DNA of 64,000 bases from Streptomyces jeddahensis (GTDB lineage: Bacteria > Actinomycetota > Actinomycetes > Streptomycetales > Streptomycetaceae). The stretch covers positions 40,861 through 104,860 of the forward strand of contig NZ_LOHS01000057.1 of the NCBI RefSeq assembly GCF_001642995.1, read 5' to 3'. The translations under genes were made by a program, and so were the position numbers. Shown here piece by piece: positions 30,671 through 39,927 of this stretch; position 1 is the stretch's first letter, and each line of letters opens with the position of its first letter. The notes under the pieces are model-generated. The model was given only the letters and a program-made list of their open reading frames with translations. It made no database searches and had not been told where the DNA came from.

Positions 30671-32116
30671 ATGAGCACCACCGCCCCCTCCGACGGCGCA
30701 CTCGAAACCCGCGGCATCGACCCCGTCCCCCACTCCGAGCGGCACGCCAGGACCCGTGAGCTGTTCCCCACCTGGGTGGCAGCCAACATCAGCGTCCTGC
30801 TGCTGACCATGGGCGCCGGACTGGTCGTCACAGGCGGCCTCAACTTCTGGCAGATCCTCGTGGTCGCCGCGGTCTCGCCGGTCCTCGGCTACGGACTGGT
30901 CGGCCTGATATCCGTCGCGGGCACACGCGGCGGATCCCCGGGCATGACCCTGTCGCGCGCCGTCTTCGGCCAGCGCGGCAACTTCTTCCCCGGCGCCCTG
31001 ATCTGGGTCGCCCGCTGGGGCTGGGAGACGATCAACGCCGTGACCGGCGCGTATGCGATCCTCACCGTCCTCGACATCTGCTTCGGCATCGAGAGCAGCG
31101 CGGCGCTGACCGTCGTCACGCTGGTCGCGTTCGTCGCCGGTACGTTCCTGATCAGCGGCCTGGGCCGGAGGGTGCTGCACGTCTGCAGCACCTGGTCGAC
31201 CTATCTCTTCGGCGCGTTCAGCGTCCTGGTGCTGGTGTATCTGGTCGCGAACACCGACTGGTCCCAGGTCTTCGGCAAGCCCGCCGGATCCACGGCGATG
31301 ATGGTCGCGGGTATCGGCACGATCGCCGCCGGCGGTCTCAGCTGGGCGCCGTCCGCCCCGGACTTCACGCGCTATCTGCCGCGCACCGCGTCCGGCAAGG
31401 CGCTGGTCGGGCACGCGGTCGGCGGCGCGGGCATCGTCGTGCTGCCGCTCGTGCTGATGGGTGCGGTCATGGCGGTCAGCGTCCCCGGCCTGTCGTCCGC
31501 GTCGGACCCGGTGTCGTTCCTGGGCGAGCTGCTGCCGACCTGGATCGCGGTCCCGTATCTGCTGATGGCCCTGATCGGCATGCTGCTGATCAACTCGATG
31601 TCGATGTACTCGGCGGGCTTCACCGCGCAGACGCTCGGGGTCAGGGTGCCGCGCGCGTGGGCGGTCAGCGTCAACGCGGTGATCAGCCTGGTCCTCGGCT
31701 ATCTGCTGATGAACGTGGCGACGAGCTTCATGGGGTCGTTCATCTCCTTCCTGACACTGCTCGCGGTGGCGTTCTCCGCGTGGATCGGCGTCTTCGGCGT
31801 CGACATGCTGCGCAGGCGGACGTACGACGGTGAGGCGCTCATGGACACCGGGCGCACCAGCGCCTACTGGTACCGGGGCGGTTTCGCCTGGCAGGCGATG
31901 ACCGGCTGGGCCGTCGCGCTCATGGTGGGCCTGCTCTTCACGAAGGTCGACTGGTTCAGCGGTCCGCTGGCCACGTCGTGGATCGGCCGCAACGGCCTGG
32001 GCTGGCTGGCCACCATCGTCGTCGCGGCTGCGCTGTACGCGGTGCTGCCGAAGGCGCCCGTCGTGGAGGTCCCGTCGGAGCGGGCGACCGACGAGGCCGA
32101 GCTCGTCGGCGTCTGA
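30671..32116 (+). CDS. NCS1-family cytosine/purine permease
   Basis: A 481-residue transporter with about twelve membrane segments. It has the NCS1 family features ELFPTWVAANISVLLLTMG near residue 30, RGGSPGMTLSRAVFGQRGNF near 95, and APSAPDFTRYLP near 240, close to the usual NxG/DFTRY motif. The substrate is probably a nucleobase such as cytosine or a related compound such as hydantoin, with proton or sodium. The ATG at 30671 is 24 bases after GAGAGGT, so initiation may be weak. It is transcribed away from ftsY. Confidence 0.88.
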   Translation: MSTTAPSDGALETRGIDPVPHSERHARTRELFPTWVAANISVLLLTMGAGLVVTGGLNFWQILVVAAVSPVLGYGLVGLISVAGTRGGSPGMTLSRAVFGQRGNFFPGALIWVARWGWETINAVTGAYAILTVLDICFGIESSAALTVVTLVAFVAGTFLISGLGRRVLHVCSTWSTYLFGAFSVLVLVYLVANTDWSQVFGKPAGSTAMMVAGIGTIAAGGLSWAPSAPDFTRYLPRTASGKALVGHAVGGAGIVVLPLVLMGAVMAVSVPGLSSASDPVSFLGELLPTWIAVPYLLMALIGMLLINSMSMYSAGFTAQTLGVRVPRAWAVSVNAVISLVLGYLLMNVATSFMGSFISFLTLLAVAFSAWIGVFGVDMLRRRTYDGEALMDTGRTSAYWYRGGFAWQAMTGWAVALMVGLLFTKVDWFSGPLATSWIGRNGLGWLATIVVAAALYAVLPKAPVVEVPSERATDEAELVGV

Positions 32117-32144
32117 CCGCCTCCACCTACCCGCCTCCACCTAC
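32117..32144. repeat. Two exact tandem 14-bp copies after the permease stop
   Basis: CCGCCTCCACCTAC occurs at 32117-32130 and 32131-32144, beginning with the first base after the permease stop codon. It is the shortest of the gene-end arrays here. Confidence 0.75.
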
Positions 32145-32211
32145 CCCTGTTCATCTGACGCACCGTCAGCTAACGTCCCCTCGCCCGCCCATGGTGAAGG
32201 GGGACGTCGTC

Positions 32212-33183
32212 ATGCCCGTCACGGTCGTACGTTTCAATCTGGTCGATCCCGCCGCCACGCCCGCGTCGCTGAGCGCCCGCTACCGCGCCGCGCTGGAGAT
32301 GGCCGCGTACGCCGACGAGCGCGGTGTCACGACGGTGCAGACCGAGGAGCACCACGGCGTGCCGAACAACTGGCTGCCGTCGCCCTTCGCCTTCGCGGGC
32401 GCGGTGTTCGGCGCGACACGGCACATCGCCGTCACGGTGTCGGCGGTCATCGGCCCGCTGCACGATCCGCTGCGGCTCGCGGAGGACATCGCCGTACTGG
32501 ACCTGCTCAGCGGCGGGCGGCTGGTGACCGTGGTGGGGATCGGCTACCGGCCCGAGGAGTACGCGGCCTTCGACGTCGAGTGGAAGCGGCGGGGGCGGCT
32601 GCAGGACGAGCTGCTGGAGACGCTGCTCAAGGCGTGGACGGGCGAACCGTTCGAGTTCCGCGGCCGCACGGTCCGGGTCACCCCGCGCCCGTACAACCAG
32701 CCCCATCCGCTGCTGCTGGTCGGCGGCTCCTCGCAGGCCGCCGCGCGCAGGGCCGCCCGCCTCGGGCTGCCGTTCTTCCCCAGCGCGCATCTGCCGGAGC
32801 TCGAGGCGTACTACCAGGAGCGGTGCGCCGAGTACGGCACCGAGGGGTTCTGCATGATGCCCGCCGCCGAGACGCCGTTGCTGCATATCGCCGAGGATCC
32901 GGACCGGGTGTGGGCCGAGTACGGCGAGCATTTCCTGCATGAGGCGCGCACCTACGCGTCCTGGCAGTCGTCGGACATCAAGTCGGCCGTGCGGTCGGCG
33001 GCGACGACGGTGGAGGAGCTGCGCGCCGAGGGCGTCTACCGCGTCGTCACCCCGGACGAGTGCGTGCAGCTGGGCGCGGACAACCACGTGCTGCATCCGC
33101 TCTGCGGCGGCATGCCGGTTGACGAGGGCTGGCGCAGCCTGCGTCTGTTCGCCGAGCAGGTGCTTCCGCGCCTGAAGGACTGA
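32212..33183 (+). CDS. LLM-class flavin-dependent oxidoreductase
   Basis: A 323-residue luciferase-like monooxygenase with the TIM-barrel core. Visible motifs are TTVQTEEHHGVPNNWLPSPF near residue 40, LDLLSGGRLVTVVGIGYRPEEY near 100, and PLLLVGGSSQAAARRAARLG near 165. The cofactor may be FMN or F420; the sequence alone does not decide. The start is ATG 32212 (MPVTVVRFNLV), eight bases after AAGGGGG; an ATG at 32191 is less likely. It follows the permease by about 95 bases and could share its transcript. It is convergent with glcP. Confidence 0.87.
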   Translation: MPVTVVRFNLVDPAATPASLSARYRAALEMAAYADERGVTTVQTEEHHGVPNNWLPSPFAFAGAVFGATRHIAVTVSAVIGPLHDPLRLAEDIAVLDLLSGGRLVTVVGIGYRPEEYAAFDVEWKRRGRLQDELLETLLKAWTGEPFEFRGRTVRVTPRPYNQPHPLLLVGGSSQAAARRAARLGLPFFPSAHLPELEAYYQERCAEYGTEGFCMMPAAETPLLHIAEDPDRVWAEYGEHFLHEARTYASWQSSDIKSAVRSAATTVEELRAEGVYRVVTPDECVQLGADNHVLHPLCGGMPVDEGWRSLRLFAEQVLPRLKD

Positions 33184-33203
33184 GAGTCCGGGGAATGCGG
33201 CGC

Positions 33204-33236
33204 CGCCCCGGTCCGGGCAGAGGCCGGGCCGGGGCG
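33204..33236. terminator. Terminator hairpin between convergent genes
   Basis: A 13-bp GC-rich stem with one G-T pair spans 33204-33216 and 33224-33236 around a seven-base loop. It separates the LLM gene and glcP. Confidence 0.7.
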
Positions 33237-33268
33237 ACGCAGGAGTCGAGGAGAGGGGCAGCGGGGAC

Positions 33269-34687
33269 TTAGCCCATCTCCTCCAACGCCTTGCCCTTGG
33301 TCTCCTTCACGAACTTGAGCACGAAGGGGATCGAGAGCGCAGCGAAGACCGTGTAGATGATGTACGTCGCGGAGAGGTTCCAGTCGGCCAGGGACGGGAA
33401 GGTCGCGGTGATCACCCAGTTGGCGATCCACTGGGCGGAGGCGGCCACGCCGAGCGCCGCGGCACGGATCCGGTTCGGGAACATCTCGCCGAGCAGGACC
33501 CAGACGACCACACCCCAGGAGAGGGCGAAGAAGAGGACGAACATGTGGGCCGCGACCAGGGCGACCCAGCCCTGGGTGCTCGGCAGCTTGCCGTCCACCA
33601 GGTCGTAACTGAAGGCCCAGGCCTCCAGCGCGAGGCCGACGACCATACCGACGGAACCGATGATCGCGAGCGGCTTCCGGCCGATCCTGTCGACGAAGAT
33701 CATGGCGATCACGGTGCCGACGATGTTGATGATCGACGTGGTGAACGAGTACAGGAACGAGTCCGCCGGGTTGACACCGACCGACTGCCACAGCGTCGCC
33801 GAGTAGTAGAACGCCACGTTGATGCCGACGAACTGCTGGAAGACCGAGAGTCCGATACCGATCCAGACGATCGGCTTGAAGAAGAAGGTCCCGCCGAGCA
33901 GGTCCTTGAAGCTCGGCTTCACCTCGCGGTGCATGGCGAGCCTGATCTCCTCCACGCGGGCGTCGAGATCGACGTTCTTGCCCTCGACCTCCTCGAGCAC
34001 CTTGCGAGCGCGCACGTCGTGCCCCGCCTCGATCAGATAGCGCGGCGACTCGGGGATCGCGAAGGAGAGCAGACCGTAGAGGATGGCCGGGATGACCATG
34101 ACGCCCAGCATGACCTGCCAGGCCTCCAGGCCCATCAGCTGACCGCGCTGGTTGCCGCCCGCGGCGTTCAGGATGGCGTAGTTGACCAACTGCGAGACGG
34201 CGATGCCGATGACGATCGCGGCCTGCTGGAAGGAGCCGAGCCGTCCGCGGTACGCGGCCGGTGCGACCTCGGCGATGTAGGCGGGGCCGATGACGGACGC
34301 CATACCGATGGCGAAGCCGCCCACGATCCGCCAGAAGGCCAGGTCCCACAGGGCGAAGGGCAGGGCGGACCCGATGGCGCTGATGGTGAAGAGAATCGAC
34401 GCGATCTGCATGCAGCGAATGCGGCCGATGCGGTCGGCGATCCGTCCCGCCGTGGCAGCACCGATGGCGCAGCCGATCAGCGCGATCGCGATCACTTGGG
34501 CGAGGGTCGCGGAGCCGATGTCGTAGCGATCCCGGATAGCCTCGACGGCGCCGTTGATCACGGCACTGTCGTAACCGAAGAGGAAGCCGCCCATCGCGGC
34601 CGCTGCCGCGATGAAGACGACATGTGCAAGATGCTCAGGATGAGCTTCCCTGGCTCCGGATGCCGGTGCCTTCTCTGCGCTGGTCAC
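33269..34687 (-). CDS. glcP: Glucose permease (MFS sugar porter)
   Basis: A 472-residue sugar porter with twelve membrane segments, the glucose/proton symporter type that carries glucose in Streptomyces, which lack a glucose PTS. Family motifs are GGFLFGYDSAVINGA (about 35-50), GRIADRIGRIRCM, PESPRYLIEAG, QQFVGINVAFYYS and a C-terminal VKETKGKALEEMG. Almost the whole sequence resembles S. coelicolor GlcP from memory. GTG 34687 follows GAGGAGT by seven bases. Palindromic sequences upstream suggest sugar-dependent control. Confidence 0.92.
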   Translation of the reverse strand: MTSAEKAPASGAREAHPEHLAHVVFIAAAAAMGGFLFGYDSAVINGAVEAIRDRYDIGSATLAQVIAIALIGCAIGAATAGRIADRIGRIRCMQIASILFTISAIGSALPFALWDLAFWRIVGGFAIGMASVIGPAYIAEVAPAAYRGRLGSFQQAAIVIGIAVSQLVNYAILNAAGGNQRGQLMGLEAWQVMLGVMVIPAILYGLLSFAIPESPRYLIEAGHDVRARKVLEEVEGKNVDLDARVEEIRLAMHREVKPSFKDLLGGTFFFKPIVWIGIGLSVFQQFVGINVAFYYSATLWQSVGVNPADSFLYSFTTSIINIVGTVIAMIFVDRIGRKPLAIIGSVGMVVGLALEAWAFSYDLVDGKLPSTQGWVALVAAHMFVLFFALSWGVVVWVLLGEMFPNRIRAAALGVAASAQWIANWVITATFPSLADWNLSATYIIYTVFAALSIPFVLKFVKETKGKALEEMG

Positions 34688-34782
34688 GTAAGTACTCCTC
34701 GGGCCACCGGCAGCATCGCCGGGGTGGGGCAGGCCCTTCCAGTGGGGCACAACTTTGCGCGGCCCACCACCTGAAGGTAAAA

Positions 34783-34882
34783 GCAACGTTGCAGAGCGTA
34801 TGCCTTCAAGATTTGAAGTCAACCGGGGAGGTGCTGTGACCAAGAACACGCCAACAAAGGAGGACATCTTCAAGAATTGAAG
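34783..34882 (-). promoter_or_regulatory. glcP promoter with three palindromes
   Basis: On the minus strand a -35 TTGACT (34822-34817) and a -10 TACGCT (34800-34795) are spaced by 16 bases. Between them lies CTTCAAgatTTGAAG (34804-34818), a 6+6 palindrome. The same palindrome with centre GAA recurs at 34868-34882, 64 bases upstream. GCAACGTTGC (34783-34792) sits just after the -10. Placement suggests repressor binding over the promoter plus an upstream site. Confidence 0.68.
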
Positions 34883-34944
34883 GAATCTGAGCCGAGCACT
34901 CGGGCCGACCCAAGACATCGCAGGTCAGGCGGTGCCATCGGCGG

Positions 34945-37900
34945 TCAGCGAAGCCGCTGACTGATCACCTTCGAGACGCCGTCGCCCTGCATCGACACGC
35001 CGTACAGCGCGTCCGCGACCTCCATCGTCCGCTTCTGGTGCGTGATCACGATCAGCTGCGAACTCTCCTGCAGCTCCTGCATGATCCGGATCAGCCGCTG
35101 CAGGTTCGTGTCGTCGAGGGCGGCTTCGACCTCGTCCATCACGTAGAACGGGCTCGGCCGCGCCTTGAAGATCGACACCAGCAGGGCCACCGCCGTCAGC
35201 GAGCGCTCACCGCCGGAGAGCAGCGACAGCCGCTTGACCTTCTTCCCCGGAGGCCGTGCCTCCACATCGACGCCCGTGGTGAGCATGTTGTCGGGATCGG
35301 TCAGGATCAACCGGCCTTCGCCACCGGGGAAGAGCCGCGAGAACACTCCCTCGAACTCCCGGGCCGTGTCCCGGTACGCCTCGGTGAAGACCTGCTCGAC
35401 GCGCTCGTCGACCTCCTTCACCACTTGCAGTAGATCGGCACGCGTCTTCTTCAGGTCCTCGAGCTGCTCGGAGAGGAACTTGTGGCGTTCCTCCAGCGCG
35501 GCGAACTCCTCGAGGGCCAGCGGGTTGACCTTTCCCAACTGCTGGTACGCCCGTTCGGCTGACTTGAGCCGCTTCTCCTGCTCGGCGCGGACGAACGGCC
35601 GGGGCTGGTTGCGCGGATGCTCGGGGTCGTCGGGCAGTTCCTCGCCCTCGGCGGGGGGCGAGGGCGGCACGAGCTGGTCAGGGCCGTACTCGGCGACAAG
35701 ACCGGCCGGTTCCACACCGAGCTCCTCCAGTGCCTTGGCCTCCAGCTGCTCGATCCGCAGCCGCTTCTCGGCCCCGAGTACCTCCCCTCGGTGCACCGAA
35801 TCCGTCAACTTGTCGAGTTCCGCCTTGAGATCACGGCCCGTGTTGCGCGCAGCGGTCAGCTCCTGCTCCCGGTCGGCCTTGGCACGCTCGGCAGCGGCGC
35901 GCTCCTCCTCGGCGCGCGCGAGGGACACCTCGACATGGGCGAGGAGCTGGCGCGCGCCGGAGCCCACGGCCTCGGCCACGGCGGCCTCGTGGCGCAGCCG
36001 TGCCCGACGCTGTTCGGCACGCGCGCGTGCCTCTCGTTCCGCGCGGGCGGCACGGTCGAGGGAATCGGCCCGTCCGGCAAGCCCCTTGACCCGCTCCTCG
36101 TGCGTACGGACCTGGAGGCGGGCCTCCATCTCGGTCTGCCGGGCGTTGGCCCCGTCCGCCGCGAGCCGGTCGCGTACGGAGGTGTCGGGCTCCTCCTCGA
36201 CCGGCATCTCCTCGGCGACGGCCAGCCGTTCGGCGAGTTCCTCGACCTCCGCGACGGCCTTCTCCAAGGCCTCCTGGGCCCTGGCGGCAGCGGCGGCGCT
36301 CCGCTCGGCCTCGCCGGCGGCCCCGCGCGCCTGCCCGGCGAGCCTGCCGAGCTGCTGCGCGACGGACGACTTCTCGCGGTCTGCGGCCCGCCGCCGCTCC
36401 CCGAGCTCCTCGACGAGGGCGGCGCACTCCGTACGCCGTTCGGTGGCCCGACGCTGCTCGTCGGCCAGCTCCTCGCAGCGCACGGCGAGCTCTTCCAGCT
36501 CGGCCGCGGCCTCGTCGACCTGTGCCTGCACCTCCAGCAGGCTGGGCGCCCCTGCGGAACCGCCGTGCGCGAAGTGCGCACCGAGCACGTCCCCTTCGGC
36601 GGTGACGGCGACCAGCTCCGGGTGGGCGTAGACGAGGTCCTCGGCGTCGTCCAGGGTGCCGACGACGACCATGTCCCGCACGAGCCGCCGCACGGCGGGC
36701 AGCAGGTCACCAGGGCCGCGGATCAGGTCGGCGACGAGGGGCGCACCGTCGGGCCCCGCGGACCCGGGTGCTCCGGCACTAGGCGATGCGGCATCCGCCG
36801 CACCAGACGCCCAGCCCTCCACGGCCCGCCCGGCACCCGCCGGAGCCCCGCCACGCGTACGTGCGGCGGCAGAGACCACCGGTTCCGGCGCCCCGCCCAA
36901 CAGCATGGCCGCACGGCCCGCGTCCTGCTTGCGCAGCAGGCGGATCGCTTCTGCTGCTGTCGACGGATTGGCGACGGCCACCGCGTCCGCGGCCGCACCG
37001 AGCGCGGCCGCCACCGCCACCTCGTACCCAGGGGCCACCGACAGGAGTTCCGCTGCAGGACCGAGCAGTCCTGTCAGGCGGTCCTTCGCCCCCAGCAGCG
37101 CCCCCGTACCGTCCTTGCGCCGCAGCCCCAGCGCCAGCGCCTCATGCCGGGCGGCAAGGGCGGCACGCTTGCGTTCGGCGGTGGTGGCTGCCTCCCGGGC
37201 CGCGGTGAGCGCGGCCTCGGCGTCCGCGAGCGCCCGCCGGGCGGCCTCGTGCTGCTCGGCGAGGGCCGCGTCGCCCTCGTCCAGCCCGTCGACCTCGGCC
37301 TTGAGCTGCTCGTACTCCTCCTGGGCTGCGACGGCGCGCTCCTGGGCCCCATCGCGGGCCGCGGCCAGCCTGTCGATCTCCGCCTGGGCCGCTGCGGCGC
37401 GCGAACGGGCCGCGTTGACCTGGCCGTTCAGCCGGGCGAGCCCTTCACGCCGGTCGGCGATGGACCGCGCGACGTCCTTGAGGCGGCGCTCCTCGACGGC
37501 CAACTCGCGCTCGAGCTCCGCGCGGTGGGCGACCGTGTCCTCGAGCGCCCGCTCGGCCGCCTCCAGCGCGGCCTCGAGCTCCGCCTCCTGCTCGCGGATC
37601 CGGGCGGCCTCGCGCTCCATGTCCTCGGGGTCCCGGCCGCGGCGCTCCTCGGCGGGCACGGAGGTGGCGCTCTTGACCCGGGCGTCGGCCAGCGAGATCG
37701 TGCCGCGCACCCGCTCGGCCAGCTGCGACAGCTCGTACCAGGTCTGCTGGGCCCGCTGCAGACGCGGCGTCAGACGGCGTACCTCGTCCTCGAGCTGGGC
37801 CTCCCGCGCGAGCGCAGCCTTCAGCTCGGCCTCGGCGGCCTCCTTGCGCTCCTTGAGCGCCGCCTCGTCGGCGATCTCCGCCTGCAGCGCCGTGCGCAGC

Positions 37901-38607
37901 CGCACGAGATCGTCGGCGAGGAGACGGAGCCGGGCGTCGCGGAGGTCGGCCTGGATGACGGCGGCCCGGCGGGCGACGGCGGCCTGCCGTCCCAGGGGCT
38001 TGAGCTGGCGGCGCAGTTCGTCGGTCAGGTCCTGGACGCGGGCGAGGTTGGCCTGCATCGCGTCCAGCTTCCGCAGCGCCTTCTCCTTGCGCTTGCGGTG
38101 CTTGAGGACGCCGGCGGCCTCCTCGATGAACGCGCGGCGGCCCATCGGGTCTGCGTGCAGGACGGAGTCGAGCTGGCCCTGCCCGACGATGACGTGCATC
38201 TCGCGGCCGATGCCGGAGTCGGACAGCAGTTCCTGGATGTCGAGCAGCCGACAGGTGTCGCCGTTGATCTGGTACTCGCTGCCGCCGTTGCGGAACATGA
38301 TCCGCGTGATGGTGACCTCGGCGTACTCGATGGGCAGTGCGCCGTCGGAGTTGTCGATGGTCAGGGACACCTCGGCGCGGCCGAGCGGCGGCCGCCCGGT
38401 GGTGCCGGCGAAGATGACGTCCTCCATCTTGCCGCCGCGCAGCGACTTGGCGCCCTGCTCGCCCATGACCCAGCTGAGCGCGTCCACGACATTGGACTTG
38501 CCGGAGCCGTTCGGGCCGACGACACAGGTGATGCCAGGCTCAAATCGCAGCGTGGTCGCCGAGGCGAACGATTTGAAGCCGCGCAGGGTCAGGGCCTTGA
38601 GGTGCAC
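34945..38607 (-). CDS. smc: Chromosome condensation protein SMC
   Basis: SMC with ScpAB organises and segregates the chromosome. The 1220-residue protein has the N-terminal Walker A VVGPNGSGKSNVVDALSWVM, long coiled coils (about 170-500 and 680-1020) flanking an Ala/Gly-rich hinge, and a C-terminal ABC signature LLSGGERSLTAVALL with Walker B FYVMDEVEAALDD. The start is GTG 38607 (VHLKALTLRGFKSFA), the usual family start; the in-frame extension to 38643 is not supported. A 1043-codon opposite-strand ORF here is a codon-bias shadow. Confidence 0.97.
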   Translation of the reverse strand: MHLKALTLRGFKSFASATTLRFEPGITCVVGPNGSGKSNVVDALSWVMGEQGAKSLRGGKMEDVIFAGTTGRPPLGRAEVSLTIDNSDGALPIEYAEVTITRIMFRNGGSEYQINGDTCRLLDIQELLSDSGIGREMHVIVGQGQLDSVLHADPMGRRAFIEEAAGVLKHRKRKEKALRKLDAMQANLARVQDLTDELRRQLKPLGRQAAVARRAAVIQADLRDARLRLLADDLVRLRTALQAEIADEAALKERKEAAEAELKAALAREAQLEDEVRRLTPRLQRAQQTWYELSQLAERVRGTISLADARVKSATSVPAEERRGRDPEDMEREAARIREQEAELEAALEAAERALEDTVAHRAELERELAVEERRLKDVARSIADRREGLARLNGQVNAARSRAAAAQAEIDRLAAARDGAQERAVAAQEEYEQLKAEVDGLDEGDAALAEQHEAARRALADAEAALTAAREAATTAERKRAALAARHEALALGLRRKDGTGALLGAKDRLTGLLGPAAELLSVAPGYEVAVAAALGAAADAVAVANPSTAAEAIRLLRKQDAGRAAMLLGGAPEPVVSAAARTRGGAPAGAGRAVEGWASGAADAASPSAGAPGSAGPDGAPLVADLIRGPGDLLPAVRRLVRDMVVVGTLDDAEDLVYAHPELVAVTAEGDVLGAHFAHGGSAGAPSLLEVQAQVDEAAAELEELAVRCEELADEQRRATERRTECAALVEELGERRRAADREKSSVAQQLGRLAGQARGAAGEAERSAAAAARAQEALEKAVAEVEELAERLAVAEEMPVEEEPDTSVRDRLAADGANARQTEMEARLQVRTHEERVKGLAGRADSLDRAARAEREARARAEQRRARLRHEAAVAEAVGSGARQLLAHVEVSLARAEEERAAAERAKADREQELTAARNTGRDLKAELDKLTDSVHRGEVLGAEKRLRIEQLEAKALEELGVEPAGLVAEYGPDQLVPPSPPAEGEELPDDPEHPRNQPRPFVRAEQEKRLKSAERAYQQLGKVNPLALEEFAALEERHKFLSEQLEDLKKTRADLLQVVKEVDERVEQVFTEAYRDTAREFEGVFSRLFPGGEGRLILTDPDNMLTTGVDVEARPPGKKVKRLSLLSGGERSLTAVALLVSIFKARPSPFYVMDEVEAALDDTNLQRLIRIMQELQESSQLIVITHQKRTMEVADALYGVSMQGDGVSKVISQRLR

Positions 38608-38924
38608 GCCGCTGGACTCTACCTCTCTCCCGTCTCCCGCCACCGCCCCTGCATCAGGACGCTCGGCCAGGCGCCCCGTGCGGCGACGCTACGTGCGGGA
38701 AACCCCTCGGCACATAACCCTCCGCAACCGCACCGTCTCACTCCATGAACTTGCATGAACTTGCGGTTTCATCGATGAAGGTGCAGGGCACATCAGACGT
38801 TAAGAAAGCCGTCGGGTGTGCGGGGGACATCTGTACGAACAGTACGAAGGGACGCCGAAGCGTCCCTTGAGGTTTGACAAGCGGTTGACACGGACAGCCT
38901 GACCAGCTTGTTCATCAGGTGTGG
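38608..38924. other. 317-bp smc leader region
   Basis: The region upstream of smc holds its promoter and the terminator of the small coiled-coil gene. I see no further gene. The left half is AT-richer near 38750-38790 (TTGCGGTTTCATCGATGAAG), where a promoter could lie. Confidence 0.5.
38847..38868 (-). terminator. Terminator hairpin after the coiled-coil gene
   Basis: AAGGGACGC at 38847-38855 pairs with GCGTCCCTT at 38860-38868 around a CGAA tetraloop, about 57 bases past the stop of the small coiled-coil gene on the minus strand. Confidence 0.65.
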
Positions 38925-39137
38925 TCAGGTGAGCGCAGGCTCCGCCTGGGGTACGTCGATGCTCTCCAGGAGCTCGTCGCCGTGGTGGTGAGAAGCGGCA
39001 GCCGCAAGCGCGTCGTTCTCCGCCTGGATCCGTACGAGCTCGGACTCCAGGTCCTGGACGCGCTGCTGAAGCCGTCGCATCTCGGCGAGAAGTCGAGGGT
39101 CGGAGCCGCCGACGTAACCGAGAAGCGCCTTTGCCAT
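38925..39137 (-). CDS. Small coiled-coil protein of unknown function
   Basis: A 70-residue acidic protein starting MAKALLGYVGGSDPRLLAEM. The segment from about 14 to 45 (RLLAEMRRLQQRVQDLESEL and following) is a heptad-patterned coiled coil, then HHHGDELLESIDVPQAEPALT. ATG 39137 follows GGAGGA by about eleven bases. I recall similar small proteins near smc in streptomycetes but know no function. The bZIP-like helix suggests it dimerises. It is not annotated as a transcription factor because no basic region is visible. Confidence 0.8.
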   Translation of the reverse strand: MAKALLGYVGGSDPRLLAEMRRLQQRVQDLESELVRIQAENDALAAAASHHHGDELLESIDVPQAEPALT

Positions 39138-39515
39138 GATGGATGGTCCTCCACACTGAGTGACCGACCGAAGCGGTTGGGTCGATGGGTCGTGAGGGAT
39201 TCGCACCCGCGGTGCTTGACAGTCTTCAGTTCAATCGTGCCGTTCTTACATGCCAAACAGCTGAGGTGCGCGGGGCTTCCAGCGTCTCACCAAAAAGTTT
39301 GACGGTCAACACGATCACGCCCGTAACGGCGGGCAGCCCGGGGGCATGCGGCCGTAGAACATGCGGCGCTGCCTCACTGCGGGGCCCTGAGGGCGTGCAG
39401 ATCATCCTTGCCTGCGGAGCCTTCCATCGCAAGCGATTCTCGGCAACCACCAGGTCGTTTCTGCCGGACGCGGGTGCCCGGAGCATGTCACGCCACCTCG
39501 GCCCGGGGTTCCGCG
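39138..39515. other. 378-bp region without a gene
   Basis: No ORF with convincing codon bias spans this gap between the coiled-coil gene and acyP. It has several runs of lower GC content near 39230-39320, where the coiled-coil gene promoter may lie. Confidence 0.5.
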
Positions 39516-39797
39516 TCAGCGAACGGCGAAGCCGTCGTATCCGCCGCGCGGGGTGTCCCAGATCTCAGTGACCCCGTCGACTCTCCCGGGTGTGTCGCCG
39601 TTCCTCAGCCAGTCGAGGAGCTGCTCGCAGTCGGCCCGGCGGCCCTCGGCGACGACCTGGACCCGGCCGTCGCCCAGATTGAGAGCAAAACCACTCAGGC
39701 CGCCGATCTCCAGAGCCTTGGCCCGCGTGAACCAGCGGAAACCCACTCCCTGTACTCGTCCGCGTACCCATGCGGTGAGCCGGACATCTTCGTTCAT
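39516..39797 (-). CDS. acyP: Acylphosphatase
   Basis: A 93-residue acylphosphatase, which hydrolyses carboxyl-phosphate bonds. The conserved phosphate loop is [16 protein letters not shown] (residues about 13-28) with the catalytic Arg in FRW, and the catalytic Asn is in [17 protein letters not shown] near residue 40. Length is normal. ATG 39797 is clear. It is divergent from the CAP-domain gene and lies in the smc-mutM-rnc neighbourhood typical for Streptomyces. Confidence 0.93.
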   Translation of the reverse strand: MNEDVRLTAWVRGRVQGVGFRWFTRAKALEIGGLSGFALNLGDGRVQVVAEGRRADCEQLLDWLRNGDTPGRVDGVTEIWDTPRGGYDGFAVR

Positions 39798-39927
39798 GGG
39801 TGCACGCTAACCGGGCAATTGCTCAGGAGACACTTCGCCCTCTCGTGTCATGGGGTAGCGTCCCGACCCGTTGGACCTCACCCATTCGGGTGATCATGTC
39901 GACCGCGAGGACGAGGAAGGCCAGGGC

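Noticed and set aside
30512..32140. N-terminal extension of FtsY to 946 residues
   Set aside because: The extra part is antisense to the NCS1 permease and is Arg/Asp/His rich with no fold; the true FtsY start is the membrane segment at ATG 30511.
35617..38748. A 1043-codon open frame opposite smc
   Set aside because: It is the antisense shadow of smc. GC-biased codons of Streptomyces leave long open frames on the opposite strand; the smc protein has all family motifs.
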